Shown here in pieces: positions 1-12,442 of a stretch of 64,000 nt of DNA. The notes under the pieces are model-generated. The model was not told the DNA's origin and did not search any database. It saw nothing but the letters and a program-made list of their open reading frames with translations. How positions within the stretch are numbered: the stretch's first letter is position 1; each line of letters opens with the position of its first letter. This DNA is from Falciphora oryzae (taxonomy: Eukaryota > Ascomycota > Sordariomycetes > Magnaporthales > Magnaporthaceae): positions 1,202,425 to 1,266,424 of the forward strand of contig JNVV01000003.1 in NCBI GenBank assembly GCA_000733355.1. Reading direction: 5' to 3'. The position numbers and the translations under genes were made by a program.

Positions 1-1757
1 CAGGCGGAGGTGCGTCTGGTTCAGCAGGATCTTGGCACCGTAGGCGAGGGAGAAGGTGCAGTTGCACAGGTCCTCACCCTCCTCGTCGTCCTCCTCACCC
101 TCCTCCTCGGCGGCGAGACCAGGAGAGGCCTTCTTGCGCAGGGTGTCGCAAGCGCTCTCCGAGTCGGCATCGCCAACGACAACGGTGATGTAGGGCTTGA
201 GGGCAGTCGCCCAGCTGACGGACTCGACCTCCTTCTCGTCGATGAGCTGGCCGGCGATGGCAGCGATGTACTCGAGAACAGGGGTGAACTTCTCAGCGGG
301 CTTCTTGGACGCAACAACGTCCTTGACGTGCACAAGGACGGTGGCGATGTCACCATCGTTGCGGCGCTCGGGGATCTTGCCGTTGATGACGTTGCCGACA
401 CGGATAAGAGTGTCAAGACCCTGCTTGGTCTTCTCACGAGCCTCAGGATCGGCCATGTTCTCAAAGTTCTTCTCGAGGTTGGGCATGAGCCTGGGCAAGA
501 AAGCAGAAACGATGTTGGGGTCGTCGACAAGCTTGCACATGTTGTCCACGATGACAGCCGCCTTCCGCTTGATCGCGGTGTCACGCTCCTGAAGACCACG
601 TTCCAGCAGGGGAACCATCAGGGCCAGAGTGGGCTCCGTGACCTCAGTGACGAAAGTGGTGGCACCCAACAGGTGGACAGTTTCGGGGACGTTCTCGGGC
701 TTGGCGATACACTTGATAAGCTCGGGAATGAAGCGCTCGATATCCTTGTTGACGATAAGGCCGCAGATCTTCTCCATGGTCTTGTAGGCACGGTCCTTGA
801 CCTCCTTCTTGGTGTCCCACATAGCATCACCAACGACGGGGATCAGATCGGGGACGCGGAAGGCAGTCTGGGCAGGGGCAGTGCGGACGATGGTGTCGAT
901 GAAGTCGAGGACGGCAATCTTCTCGGGCCACTTCTGGGCGTTCTTGAGCGACTCAATCAGCGGGGGCAGGGTGGCCTTGACGCCGTTGGGGTTGATGGCC
1001 TCGGCGACGGCCGCAGCGGCGGCGAGGGCGGCATTCTTGACAGCGGTGATCTTGTCTCCAGCAGCACCGAAGATGTCAGGCAGCAGAGAGACCAGGAAGG
1101 GCTCGACGTGTGCCGACACCTCCGAGTGTTGGGCGATGGCCTGGATGGCGCCAAGGGCCTTCTCGCGGACGGCGGCATCCTTCTTGTTGCCGAGCTGCTT
1201 CTTCAGGCCCTCAATCGTCCTGAAAGCAAATATCTGTCAGCACCAGGTTCCACTAATTTCCTACTACGAGCCATGTTTGCCCCTGTTTTCGAGGGGTGCG
1301 AATCTTTGTGTGGTGGGCGGGGTGTCCGGCTGGCCAGGGCAGCCTGCAGTCGTGGGCTTTGGGCTGGGGAAAGAGGCGACGGCCAATGAGGGAAAATCCC
1401 CACTGGTTGGGCAAATTTCTGGACCGCTTGTCGCAAGGGGTTTTGCTGCCAGATAATCCGACGCAGCCCTCCCTTGGTGGTGCGGCCCACGCTCGCGCGC
1501 GCGGTGGGAGTGTGGTGGGGGCGAAATTTTTTGGGGCGAAGAGAACATGAAGGGACGAAAAAGCGTGCTCGGCGCCAGGATCTGGAGGGTGAGATTGCTT
1601 ACTTGACAGGGACGTCGACGTCCTCGATGCGGCCGTTCAGGAACGAAGCCAGAGCAACCGAGGCCTCCTTGGAAGCGTCCGCCTCCTTGGCAATGGTGAG
1701 CTTCTGCATGAGCTCATCCAGAACCTTGAGGGACTGCGCGTTCTCCTTAGCAGACAT
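1..1757 (-). CDS. Translation elongation factor 3 (eEF3), N-terminal part, cut by left window edge
   Basis: Fungal elongation factor 3 is a ribosome-bound ABC-F ATPase that helps release deacylated tRNA from the E site. The ATG is at 1757-1755; the protein begins [20 protein letters not shown], the expected eEF3 start. Exon 1 is 1757-1603 (donor GTAAGC) and exon 2 runs from 1219 (acceptor CAG) to position 1 and beyond. The join is in phase and gives V-K-T-I-E-G-L-K-K. What is visible is the HEAT-repeat region (helical pairs such as [14 protein letters not shown] and [20 protein letters not shown]) and an acidic stretch near the left edge ([16 protein letters not shown]). The two ABC ATPase cassettes lie outside the window. 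The single intron (1602-1220, about 383 nt) is long for this locus. I am confident of identity; the 3' end is not visible. Confidence 0.95.
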
Positions 1758-4271
1758 TTTGGCGGGTATTATGTGTGGCGGAACAAAGTCGGAAGTGCTG
1801 AAGTTCGAAATCGAACCAAAAGCGTCCGCACAACGTCTATCGGCGGTCTATCGTCTATCGGGGGTATCGAAAAAAGACTCGTGGTCGCTCTGAGGAGCCC
1901 GCAGAGAGAACTTCGATGGAGGGTCGATGTTCAAGCTGCTCTATAATGGCGCCTCGTGTGTTTTTGATGGGCGACGTGCTCTCTTGGAGGGAGAGGAAGC
2001 ACGCGCAAGGGCAAAAGATGGCCGCTTCTGGACAGAAGAGGATAGTGGCCGGAGAGAAGTAAGGTCTTGCGTGCCCTGCCAACAGCAACCACTAAGAAAG
2101 AAAACGGGAAGAAAAAAGAGGGAGATTGTGGGAGGAAAAGTCGAGGGGGCGGAGGGGGGAGGGAGCGAAGGGTTGCCTTTTTCAAGCCCCTCTCATCCCT
2201 CTTGTGAATCCAGTCTCCGAAAACTTTTGAGTGGGGCTTCCGATATGCCCCTCCATCGATTGGCCCGCACCAAGCCACCGCCCCTCGACTCGCCCAAACG
2301 CGTGGGCAGGGATCCCTGCTTATCGGTTATCAGACGCACACGTTCCAAGCCAAATTTGGCTTTCCCAGGAGGGCGGTGAAGCCGCAAGTGCGGGAACGGT
2401 GCCTGCACGGAACATTGAAACCGTGGAAAAATTTTCTGTCGACTTTTTTTCTTTGCACCCCAGTGTTTTTTCCCCGCCTGCCCTAGCATTTCGCCTCGGC
2501 AGCAACCAAGATCTGGGTCTTCCTCCAGATCCATCGGATTTGTGGCTCTGCGCCTTTTTTCTCCGTTTCTTTGGCCACCCACCGGATAACAATGACGTTC
2601 TGTCACTGGGTCTCTGGAGGTGAACAAGAGCGGGCAAGTGACCTCGAAGCAGCCAAATAAACGACATGGGATGGCAAATACAGCACAAATCGTGGTCGCT
2701 TGCTGACATAGGCGAGTTAAGAAAACGAGTGGTGGGGCGGATTACACGTGCAGGATAGGCTGATTGATGGTGACCCTGTTCTGACCACAGCCACGGAGCT
2801 GCCCCTCGGGGTTGCATCTACAAAAAAAAAAAAAAAAAAAATTCAGGGACGAAGGAGGAGGGGCATGAGACCGATGACGATGAAAAGGGACCTACTCTGT
2901 ACTTCCTGTCGTTTCTTTTGCCAGCATCCATACTACGCCCCATCCATCAGTAGTGTCAATATTGAGAAGAATCAAAGCATATGGCAGTTCGCCATTCGCT
3001 CTCCTGGCAGAACTGAACTGCTGGCCACGTTGCCGCTGGGGTTCGGCAGGGCCGTCCTCACCTCCGCCGCATTTTGGTAGCGCAAGTGGTTGCATGTGCG
3101 ATAAGCCCTCAAAGGCCCCGGTTGCTCGCGGCCCGAAGTGGCTTCGATGGGCGCCCATCCAGCAACCCCTGACTCTCCTCCCCGGGTTGCCCCAGCCCAT
3201 TTGCTCCTGTAAGCCTGGCGCCGATCTGACGTGCGAGGCTCCAGGCCGCTCCGCCACTGGTCGATGGCAAGGTGGCCAGAATTTGCCCTTGTTTGCATGG
3301 CTTGCACAGCTGTTGCTCTCGCTGGAGATGAATGCCCTCCCTGATTGGATCAGTGTAGAAGCGAAGCCAAGACATGTACCTTTCGCGTAAATTGTTGACA
3401 CCGCCAGACCCGTTGGCGACGTCGTAATTACACTGTTTGGCCCACGACTCCTGCGCGTCTGATTCACCGCAGCAGCCGGCCGAATTTGTTCGGCCACCAA
3501 GGGCAGAACTTGCCGCAACTTAAACCCTTTCAGCTTATTTTGGGAGGCCCGCACCGCCGCGTGGCGCCGGAAACCAATCAATTGGCTTTTGGCGGCAGCT
3601 CTCGGGAAGTCGAGGCTGTTTCCAGCTCCACGTGACCGACCGACCCATGACGATTATCTACCCGTCCAACCTCCGCCTGTGCCGGCTCCTGAATCTCAAA
3701 CGCCTACCGCACTCTCTTCAGGAGATGGAACGTGCCCAGAAATTACTGCAAATATGCAGCCTAGGCGTCAAGCTCATGCAGGACGCTGCCTCTCTCGGGA
3801 CTGGCTGCATGCTTCCACCAGTTAGATGCATGCTCTGTTCAACGTCCGAGCTAGATGCATCCGCGGACCTCTCTCCTTCCTCTTGGTGTTGCTTATGCTA
3901 AACTTTGCCTTTCAACTCTCCGCGGACCGTCCAGGCATCCTGACCATGGCATACTCTGTAAAGCTCCTACAGGCCCTCCCCACACCGCTCAACAAATTTC
4001 ATACGCATTGTCGTATGCACGATTGCCCGATGGTTTCTGGGCGTGTTTGCCCAACCTACAAGAAACCCCGCCGGCGGTTTGACGGCGCGGCGCGGGGTAC
4101 GACAAGACGTAACGCATGGCGTGTGGGGGTCTCGGGATCTCGGGAGCCTCCGAGACATCTTGTGGTTCCCGCCCAAATGGTCTTTGCTTTAAAAAGAATA
4201 TGGTTTCCCCGTAGCTCAGTTCTGTAGGAGGCGTCGACGCCAATCACCTCGAAAATTAAAATCGACGCGCA
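1758..4271. other. Intergenic, eEF3 to GH5 hydrolase
   Basis: This stretch holds the divergent 5' regions of eEF3 and the GH5 gene. It contains an A-run at about 2821-2839. I found no protein with convincing splice structure or recognisable motifs; short open frames here look random. Confidence 0.6.
2090..2175 (-). promoter_or_regulatory. Pyrimidine-rich tract upstream of eEF3
   Basis: Read on the minus strand this stretch is almost pure C and T (plus strand: gggaggaaaa, gggggcggaggggggaggga). It lies about 330-420 bp upstream of the eEF3 ATG. CT-rich tracts are common just upstream of the transcription start of strongly expressed fungal genes; assigning it to this promoter is inference. Confidence 0.4.
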
Positions 4272-5951
4272 ATGTCAGGTGGGATCCTTCGTGTTGATGG
4301 GGATAGGGTGGTCGACGGCTCCGGCAAGCCGGTCATCCTCCGAGGCGCCGGACTCGGAGGCTGGATGAATATGGAGAACTTCATCACAGGCTATCCGGGC
4401 CACGAGCTGCAGACTCGCGCTGCGTTGCTCAAAGTCCTGGGGCAGGAGAAGTACGACTATTTCTTCGATAAGTTCCTCGAGTGTAGGTGCCCGCTGCTAC
4501 CCCCGGCTTGGCGATGGGAGTCATATCATGGTAGCATTAACGCAGCTCCTTGCTGCCATCACACTTAGACTTCTTCGCCGATGCGGACGCCAAGTTCTTC
4601 GCGTCACTGGGCCTGAACTGCATCAGGATTCCCTTCAACTATCGTCATTTTGAGGATGATATGAATCCGCGCGTCCTAAAGGCCAGCGGCTTCAAGCACC
4701 TCGATCGCGTCGTCGACACCGTTCGTATCATCATTTCCAAGCCACGTCTATGCATTGCCAGCAGAGGCTAACCGCATCCGACTCCTTCAGTGCGCTCGGC
4801 ATGGCATTTACACCATCCTAGACATGCATACCCTACCCGGTGGGCAAAACCCCGACTGGCATTCAGACAACAGGTCGTCCTACCCAGCGTTCTGGGACTT
4901 CAGGGACCACCAAGACCGCACCGTTTGGTTGTGGGAGCAACTTGCAAGCCACTTCAAAGGCAACCCCTGGATCGCTGGCTATAACCCAATCAACGAACCG
5001 TGCGATGAGCAACATGTACGCATCCTGTTGCTTCTCCCACAAGGGCCTTTCGTGCTGGCGTCATGGTGGCGAATATATGTCAGAGAGAGCTGCTAAGCGG
5101 CCACTTCTTGTTCATAATTACAGGTCAGACTCCCGGCATTCTATGACAGACTCGAGGCCGCAATCCGGGCAGCCGACCCGGATCACATCCTGTGGCTGGA
5201 CGGAAACACATTCTCCATCGAGTGGAAAGGATTCGACAAAGTCCTACCCAACACGGTCTACGCGCTGCACGACTACTCCACCATGGGATTTCCACTAGGC
5301 GAGAGGTTCAAGGGCACTCCGGATCAGCTGGAGAGGCTGGAGGCGCAATTCTTGCGCAAAGCAGAGTTCCAACGCGCGCGTTCGACGCCCATTTGGAACG
5401 GCGAGTTCGGCCCCGTCTACGAGGACCCGGCCAAGAACCCACAAGCCGAAGAGATCAACTCGGAACGGTATGCCCTGCTCGGCGCCCAGCTGGCCGTCTA
5501 CGACAAGTACAGCATCCCGTGGAGCATCTGGCTGTACAAGGACATCGGCTACCAGGGGATGATCTACACGGACCCCAAAAGCAGATACATGCGGACCATC
5601 GCCGCCTTCGTCGACAAGAAGCGGCGGCTCAACCTGGACGCCTGGGGCAGGCATCCGAACGAGGAGCTTGACGCGCTCGTGCAGCCGCTGGTCCGATGGA
5701 TCAACCAGAACGCCCCGCAGGCGACCGAGACGTATCCTACCACTTGGGACACAACGCGACACTTGCACCGCAACGTGCTCGAGGTCTTTGTGGCCGGCAG
5801 CTTCTCCCACGAGTTCGCCAGCCTGTTCGAGGGCATGAGCCTGGAAGACCTGGACGATTGCGCCAAGAGCTTCACCTTTGAGAACTGCCTGCAAAGGGAA
5901 GGGCTCAACCGGATCGTGAGCGAGCATGCCGAAGTTGCCACCTCCGGCTGA
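4272..5951 (+). CDS. Glycoside hydrolase family 5 protein, intracellular beta-glucanase/glucosidase-like
   Basis: Predicted retaining glycosidase of the GH5 TIM-barrel type. Four exons, 4272-4482, 4569-4720, 4791-5015 and 5124-5951, join in phase into 471 residues. Each intron has GT and AG ends and removes a stop or frame change. Barrel landmarks are LRGAGLGGWMN near the N-terminus, LGLNCIRIPFNYRHF, GIYTILDMHTLPGGQN, the acid/base in NPINEP (Glu190) and the nucleophile in IWNGEFGPVYE (Glu290). There is no signal peptide, so a cytoplasmic role is inferred, unlike secreted exo-1,3-glucanases of the same family. The roughly 100 residues after the barrel (from about PNEELDALVQPLVRWI) are helical and probably family-specific. 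Substrate (beta-1,3-glucan oligomers, glycolipid or other) cannot be read from sequence. Confidence 0.88.
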
Positions 5952-6572
5952 CTGGTGGGAACTCAATCTGTGTGCAGGAGTAGTCGAGGCCGGGCGCTTC
6001 AGCGAGCCGATTTTGTTGGCAATTGTGCGCGGCACCTCTTTTTCTGCGTTCGCAAGTGTTGTATTGATGGGCCCTTTCGGTGGCACGGTGGTAATCACCA
6101 TTGTACCTAAGCTCAGACGCATCTAGTTTTTGCTTCCGCGTCTTATTCCTTTGCGCCCAGGTCACCCATTGATTTTTTTTTTAGGAATTATCCTTAGGGA
6201 AACAGGCATCCGCGAGCACAACAATTAGCCTCTCAAACTGCGCCCCATACCAACCCATGAAGCGAGCGGTCATAGCATGGGCCAACTCCCTCCCGCACCC
6301 CCGGGTGCTCTTGAATCCAGGCTCGAGAGATGGACTTGCGCCGCGTGAAATATGATGACCGAAAATTCGCATCGAGGCCGGCCAATCTGTTTGTCAAAAT
6401 TGGGTATTTCTCTCCATGAACCCTAATAACCAACTTGTCGAGGTACCGGTGCTGAAACACGCAAAGAACGAAACCCAGGACGCCGGACACCTGGAAAATT
6501 ATCGCTGATAAGAATCGATGTATCTACAGCCCCCATGCTGTTACGAGGACCCAGACATTGAATGCACCCCCG
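5952..6572. other. Intergenic, GH5 to macro-domain gene (convergent)
   Basis: Both flanking genes end here, so this should be 3' UTR and terminator sequence. A T-run lies at about 6173-6181. I see nothing else I can support. Confidence 0.6.
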
Positions 6573-7645
6573 TCAGTTGTCGTGCTTCAGCTTCTTGTTA
6601 ACATGTTCGGATTCTGTGAGCTCAGCTGGGGCCGTCTTCGGCACCTCAGGAAGGACCTTGGCGATCTTCTCCGCCTCAAGATCCTCCGGAGCAGGCTCGG
6701 ACTTGTCGGCCGAGGCAATTTCGGTGTCTGCCTGTGTCACAGGCTCAGTGTCGGCACTCGCGGTGGCCGTGGGTCTGGTAGTGGCGTCGGCAGCGTCGGT
6801 GGTGTCGGCGCCAGAGGTATCCTGGTCCTTCGCAGCCTCCTCATCCTTGCTTGGATCGGAGGATTTTATTGTCTCAGTGCCTTCTGAGACAGGCGGGAAG
6901 TACAGGCTAGAGAGGCAACATACATACGACGTCAGTATATCAACAGGACCGAGCAGTAGCGACTTTAACATCCGCGATCGGTGGCGACTCACGGCAGTGC
7001 ATTGGTGTATGCGTTCAAGTCCTTGAGCTCGAAAACGACGAAGACAACCAAGTCGATTTTGGCGCCCTTGTCGGACTCTAGAAACTTGCGCACCGCAGTG
7101 ATGGCGACGGGTGCTGCCTCAGTGCTTGGGTAGCCATAGATGCCGGTGCTGATTGCGCTGAAGGCGATGGTGCGACATTTGTTGGCGACGGCGAGTTCCA
7201 GGCTGGTGGTGTAGCAGCTAGTGAGCAGCTTCTCGCTGAGCTCCGGGTCAAAGGGATCGTAGACAGGGCCGACGGTGTGGATGACTTTCTTGCAGGGCAG
7301 CTCGTGGGCGGAGGTGATCTTAGCGCTTCCCGTCTCGCAGCCACCGAGCTTTGAGCACTCGATCCACAGGCCACGGCCGGCAGCGCGGTGGATGGCACCG
7401 TCGACGCCGCCACCGCCAAGCAAGCTCTTGTTGGCGGCGTTGACGATGGCGTCCAGCTCGAGGAGGGTGATGTCGACGCGACACAGCGAAATGCGGTCGT
7501 TGAAGCTCTTGGACGGGTCCGGCGGGGTGGCGAGGGAGTAGGAGATTGTCGCGGGAACCTCTGCGTTCTCCTCGGGCGCGGCGAGCTTTTGTGTTTTGTA
7601 GAGAAGGGAAAGGGTCGGCATATCTGCCGCCGACTTGATCGCCAT
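6573..7645 (-). CDS. MacroD-type macro-domain protein (ADP-ribose/O-acetyl-ADP-ribose hydrolase-like)
   Basis: Macro domains bind ADP-ribose; the MacroD type removes mono-ADP-ribose from proteins or deacetylates O-acetyl-ADP-ribose. Exon 1 is 7645-6993 (donor GTGAGT) and exon 2 is 6906-6573 (acceptor CTAG), joined in phase to 328 residues. Signature motifs are DAIVNAANKSLLGGGGVDGA with the catalytic-type NAAN at residues 69-72, GSAKITSAHELPCKKVIHTVGP, and SAISTGIYGYP. After the domain, about 105 residues are low-complexity and rich in D, T, A, E and P, with a lysine-rich end (HVNKKLKHDN) that could be a nuclear signal. An in-frame upstream ATG at 7711 would add 22 residues rich in Ser, Arg and His; that could be a mitochondrial presequence, as known for animal MacroD1, so the start is uncertain. 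Confidence 0.9.
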
Positions 7646-8461
7646 TTTGAAGGTGCGTGAGCCGCTGGTAGAGGCCTGGCGGAGGTGAGGGGGAAAACTA
7701 GCGGGATGCAAAGACGTGCGTGCAACAGCTGGGGGCCACAGGGAGAGTCGAGGTAGGGAGCGGCTTCAAGAGCATCGGGCGCTTGCCAATGACGCAAGTG
7801 GGGTCCTAGCCAAGCCAAGGAATCAAGCCCAGCGAGGGGACGGGAAGGACAGGCAATCGAGGCAAGCCACAGAAAGAAGCATGGGTAATATGAGTGGGCT
7901 AGATATTCTTGCGTCTTCTAGCAACCTGAAGAAGTTCGACGCTAGGGCTGGAGAGCCGACAATGACAGTGAACATCAACATGGCCCGATTCTTTTAGAGG
8001 CAGGGGAGGCAAGCACCGCCCCCGCAGTCTCTGACGCCGGCAGCAATGATCAGCTCTAGGTAGGCCCGTCTAGGCCTTCCAAGCTGCACGAGAACGCAGG
8101 AGGGCCCAGGGGGATATGTGGGTCTCCCATCAAAAATATCGTCCAATTGGATGCCCATGCTGCGCCTATCCATTTACGGTTAGTCAACCGATACCATGCA
8201 CCGTGCCCCGCCCCCGCCGCCTCTGGCTAATCTGGTGCTAGGTTGCAGGAGCTTTTTTTTGAGTCACCCCGCCGTCGGAGGACGGCTTCCAGTTGTGTTG
8301 TTCACCTCAAACGCGAGATATATCAGGGGCGCTCCTGGAAGACGGGAGCTTTCTCTCAATAGTCATATGTTTGCCTGCGCAAACGAACACCCATCTCCTC
8401 TTCAATTGAGTCAACAGCACGCAAGACAGCATCACTCGGTAGACCCCAGACACCCGCAGCC
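7646..8461. other. Divergent promoter region, macro-domain gene and GlnRS
   Basis: This is about 815 bp between divergent starts. Apart from the possible upstream start of the macro-domain gene at 7711 I see no coding signal; open frames here lack motifs. Confidence 0.6.
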
Positions 8462-10534
8462 ATGGCGGAGGCAATCACGGAGGGGGCTGCCAAGCTCCAG
8501 CTCGACGAGGAGACGGGCGAGATGGTCTCCAAGAGCGAGCTGAAGAAGCGCCTGCAGAAGAGGGCCAAGAAAGCAGCCACCGCGAAAGCGAAGGATGCCG
8601 CGGCCAAGGACGCTGCAGCGGCCGGCGCGTCCGAGACCAAGCCCGCCGCGAAACCTGCGCCAAAGCCAGAGGAGCCACCCATTGACCCGGACGCCATGTT
8701 CAAGCAGGGCTTCCTCGACGAAGTCTTCCGAAACCGCCCGATGAAGCCTGTCCTTACTCGTTTCCCTCCCGAGCCCAACGGCTTCCTCCACATCGGCCAC
8801 GCCAAGGCCATCGCAGTCAACTTCGGCTTCGCAAGGTACCACGGCGGCCAGTGCTACCTGCGCTACGACGACACGAACCCCGAGAAGGAGGAGGAGAAGT
8901 ACTTCACCTCGATCGAGTCTATGGTCCGCTGGCTCGGCTTCTCGCCATACAAGATCACGTACTCGAGCGACAATTTTGACAAGCTCTACGAACTGGCCGA
9001 GAAGTTGATCTTGCTGGGTAAGGCATACGTGTGCAAATGCGGCGATGCTGACATCAAGCTGCAGCGCGGCGGCGAGAAGGGCAAGACTCCGCGCTTCCGA
9101 TGCGCGCATGCGGACCAGACACCCGAGGACAATCTCACCCAGTTCCGCGACATGCGGGACGGAAAATATCAGGAGAGAGAGGCCTTCCTGCGTATGAAGC
9201 AGGATATCGCCAACGGAAACCCCCAAATGTGGGATCTGGCGGCATACCGCGTCAAGAAGGCGGAGCACCACAGGACTGGAGACAAATGGAAGATATATCC
9301 GGTGCGTCTTCTAGTCTAGCGACTTTCTGATCTTCGTAACTTTCTCTCATCATTGAGCTGACTGGGCCGCATTGCTTTTACAGACGTACGATTTCACCCA
9401 CTGCCTGTGCGATTCCTTCGAAGGTATCACGCACTCACTGTGTACGACCGAATTCGTCCAGTCTCGCGAGAGCTACGAGTGGCTCAACACGAGTTTGGGC
9501 GTCTACGAGCCGCAGCAGCGCGAGTATGGCCGACTTGGTCTCGGCGGCACAGTTCTCTCGAAGCGAAAGATTCTCAAGCTTGTCGAGCTGGGCCACGTGC
9601 GTGACTGGGACGACCCGCGGCTGTACACGCTGACGGCGATCAAGCGTCGCGGAGTACCCCCTGGAGCCATCCTCGAGTTTGTCAACGAGCTCGGTGTGAC
9701 AACGGCGGGCACGATTATTGAGATCAAGCGCTTCGAGCAGACCATCCGCCGTTACCTCGAACGGACAGTACCTCGGCTGATGATGGTGCTAGAACCCCTC
9801 CGCGTTGTTATTGAAGACGCGGATGATCTGGACGGAAAGCCGCTGTCTGTCCCTTTCTCACCCAAGGTCCCGGCTATGGGTTCGCACGAGCTCACATTCA
9901 CCAAGACCGTCTTCATTGACCGTTCCGACTTCCGCGAGGTGGATAGCAAGGACTACTTCCGTCTGGCTCCCGGGAAATCTGTTGGTCTTCTGCAGGTGCC
10001 CTTTCCCATCAAAGCGGTTTCGTTCACCAAGGACGAGGCCACCGGCCAGGTCACCGAGGTCCGGGCCGTGTTCGATCGCGAAAAGAAGAAGCCCAAGGCG
10101 TACATCCAGTGGGTGCCTGAGGGCTCGCACAAGTGCGAGGCCCGCGTATACAACCCGCTGTTCAAGCCGGACAGTCCGGACAGCGCCGAGGGTGGCTTCC
10201 TGGCAGAACTCAACCCCAGCAGTCAGATCATATACCCCGATGCCCTCATCGAAACTGGGTTCGACGAGGTCAAGCGCAGGGCACCGTGGCCGGAGGCGGC
10301 CGGTGAGAGCGAGTTGGGCAAGGGAGGGCTTGAGAGCGTGCGCTTCCAGGCGACTCGGGTTGCCTATTTTGTGAGTTTCGATGAGGGTCCCACTCTTTGG
10401 CAGATGATGCCTCCCCTCCCTGACTACTTTACTGACCCACCCCGCTTCGACAGGCCATAGACTCGGACAGCACGGGCGATAAGATTATCCTCAACAGGAT
10501 CGTCTCGCTGAAAGAAGACGCAGGCAAGAACTAG
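8462..10534 (+). CDS. Glutaminyl-tRNA synthetase, cytoplasmic
   Basis: Class I synthetase that charges tRNA-Gln with glutamine. Exons 8462-9301, 9384-10370 and 10454-10534 join in phase to 635 residues ending in TAG. The start ATG sits in a good context (gcagccATGG). Residues 1-75 are a lysine/alanine-rich helical appendage ([17 protein letters not shown], then [13 protein letters not shown]), as in many eukaryotic GlnRS tRNA-binding extensions. The catalytic domain has [17 protein letters not shown] with HIGH at 110-113, [15 protein letters not shown], and the KMSKS-equivalent VLSKR at about 337-341. The anticodon-binding beta-barrels follow ([14 protein letters not shown] through [11 protein letters not shown]). 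The last exon is only 27 codons. The length is shorter than metazoan GlnRS, as expected without their long N-terminal domain. Confidence 0.96.
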
Positions 10535-12442
10535 GCTGTCGATATACTTTCTCTGCGGGTTATTTTTGGCGTCGGGGTATTGGGGGCTGGTACATGGCGC
10601 CGGTGACGGATCTTAGGTGGCCGAGGAGGCATGCTATAGAGCTGTGTTTGCGGCAGATATCACGTGGTGAGTCTAGACAAATGCTTCGTATGCCTCTGAC
10701 AGGGTAGGAAGATGGATGGATAAGCCAATGGCGATATTACTGGCTTTGATACACTCCCTCTTTGATGAGCCCAGGCGTGCCTGGATTGTGGCTGGCGGGT
10801 ATTTGACACTGATGCCAATGCCGTCTTGCTTTCAGCCTGATCTTGACGTCTCATCCTGCCTCGTGAACGGCATACGAGAATAGTGCGGGGACGTATAGAG
10901 TACGCGAAAGGCATCAGGGCAAGTGGGAGCGGGAGGGAACAGCCTTGTGGGCAAGAAGTGGACGCAGAGCCCTGGCCAGCAAGTGCCTGGCAGTCAGCGA
11001 CCAGGGGCAAACGGTCCACAAGCCAATTCCTGCGAACGACAGCAGCAGACGGACGGAGGACGAGACCTGTCTGTTGGGCGGTGCCAAGGACCAACAATGC
11101 CTGGCGCACGCCGTGCACATCCAGGAAGGGCAGACCATCAATGGGCCACGCGCGTATTCGCGGGATCAGGCGGGGTTGTCGTCCAGGGTCTTGATGGGTG
11201 GAGGGTGTAGCCGCAACTTAATTGATTGCCCCTGGAGACTCTGGGCAGGGGTCTGAGACGTGGACCAGACAGTGGTATTCGCGTCTGATTCCCGAAGCGG
11301 GCTTGGCTGGGTGCTCTGGCCAACGATGGGCAGCAAGTCTCGCGGTTTGTGGGGAACGCGGCATCCGAAGGTGCCGGGCGAGGAGAGGCAGATCCTTCGA
11401 CCGCAATATCCAAAGAACAGAGAGGAAGAAGAGAAAGCGACACAGAAACTCTCAGGCGCGCGCCATTGGAAGGCAAGCGGCAATTTTAAAAGAGGTTGCT
11501 GGGAGCTGTGTGGGGTCAGAGGTAAACTCAATGTTTTCCCAGTATAGGAAATTCAAAGTCAAATGTGCCCAAGCTCAAACCCGCTCGGCTGGTGATGTTG
11601 CGCTGCCTTGTGGCCTAACTGATGCTGAAACAGGGCACCAACTTGCCCCTCGCACGCTCCATGGAGCACTGGTGCTACCCTCTCTGCACCCTTGGCCAGA
11701 AGCTTGTCGTGCTGGAGACGCGATTGATGTGGGCATTTGGGGCAGTGTGCTCTTCGCTTCCCAAATCCGTCCAATGCCCCCGGCAACGAGCCCACATCTG
11801 GGCCGTCGCTGGCGATCATTTTTATGGGCCAAGCTCCAAGGCGGGTCCATGAGCTGGCCCCTGCCGTGCCGGGCTCTCCATGCCAGCTCTCGAAGATCGC
11901 GTTCCCGTTTTGTTCATGTCATGACGAGCGAGCCTCTCCAGTCCGGATCTGTGGGCCGATTCCGACGTATGCCCCCGTCATGTTTTGCGTTGGGTCCAAC
12001 GTCCCCAGGTTTTCTTTTTTCCTTTTTGTTTCCTCATCCGCGCTCTTCAAGGGCCTGGCCGCCCAACACCACATATGCTAGTGCTGCTAGGTTGAAGCCG
12101 GCTGCTTTTCCTTAGTCTCGCGCTCTCGCCTTTCTCCGTGTCTTCTTTTTTCCTTATCCGTCGCAATTTGTTCTGGGTTAAGATCCGGGAGATCGCCTGG
12201 ATTTTCTTTTTCCTATCCTTCTCCAACTTGCGCGCGCCTTACACGCTCCTTTGCGCTGCCTCTTTTCACACCCTTTTATTCCCCTTCATATCTTTCTCTC
12301 ATCGTGATTACCGCCATCCCGGCGCCGGACCAAGCAAAAGACATATCCTTCATGATGCCGCATCGCAGGTAGCGCCCCGTGCTTTCTGGCCCTTACATAC
12401 GATCACCCTATCAGCAGCAGTGACCACTCCTTTCCTGCAACC
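10535..12442. other. Intergenic, GlnRS to DUF3433 gene
   Basis: The first few hundred bases should be the GlnRS 3' UTR. The stretch from about 11990 to 12340 is pyrimidine-rich (tttcttttttccttttt, tttttccttatccgtcg), consistent with a promoter and leader for the downstream gene. A long open frame at 11222-12115 has no motif and is not called. Confidence 0.55.

Noticed and set aside
10..1389. Long plus-strand open frame of 459 codons
   Set aside because: It is antisense to the eEF3 exon, whose minus-strand frame gives a clear known protein. The plus frame is Leu/Gly/Asp-rich shadow sequence.
4205..4250. gtagctcagttctgtaggag looked like a tRNA D-arm
   Set aside because: No acceptor stem, anticodon arm or T-arm follows; it lies in the promoter of the GH5 gene.
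11222..12115. 297-codon open frame upstream of the DUF3433 gene
   Set aside because: No motif, overlaps other frames of similar length, and lies in the pyrimidine-rich promoter and leader region.
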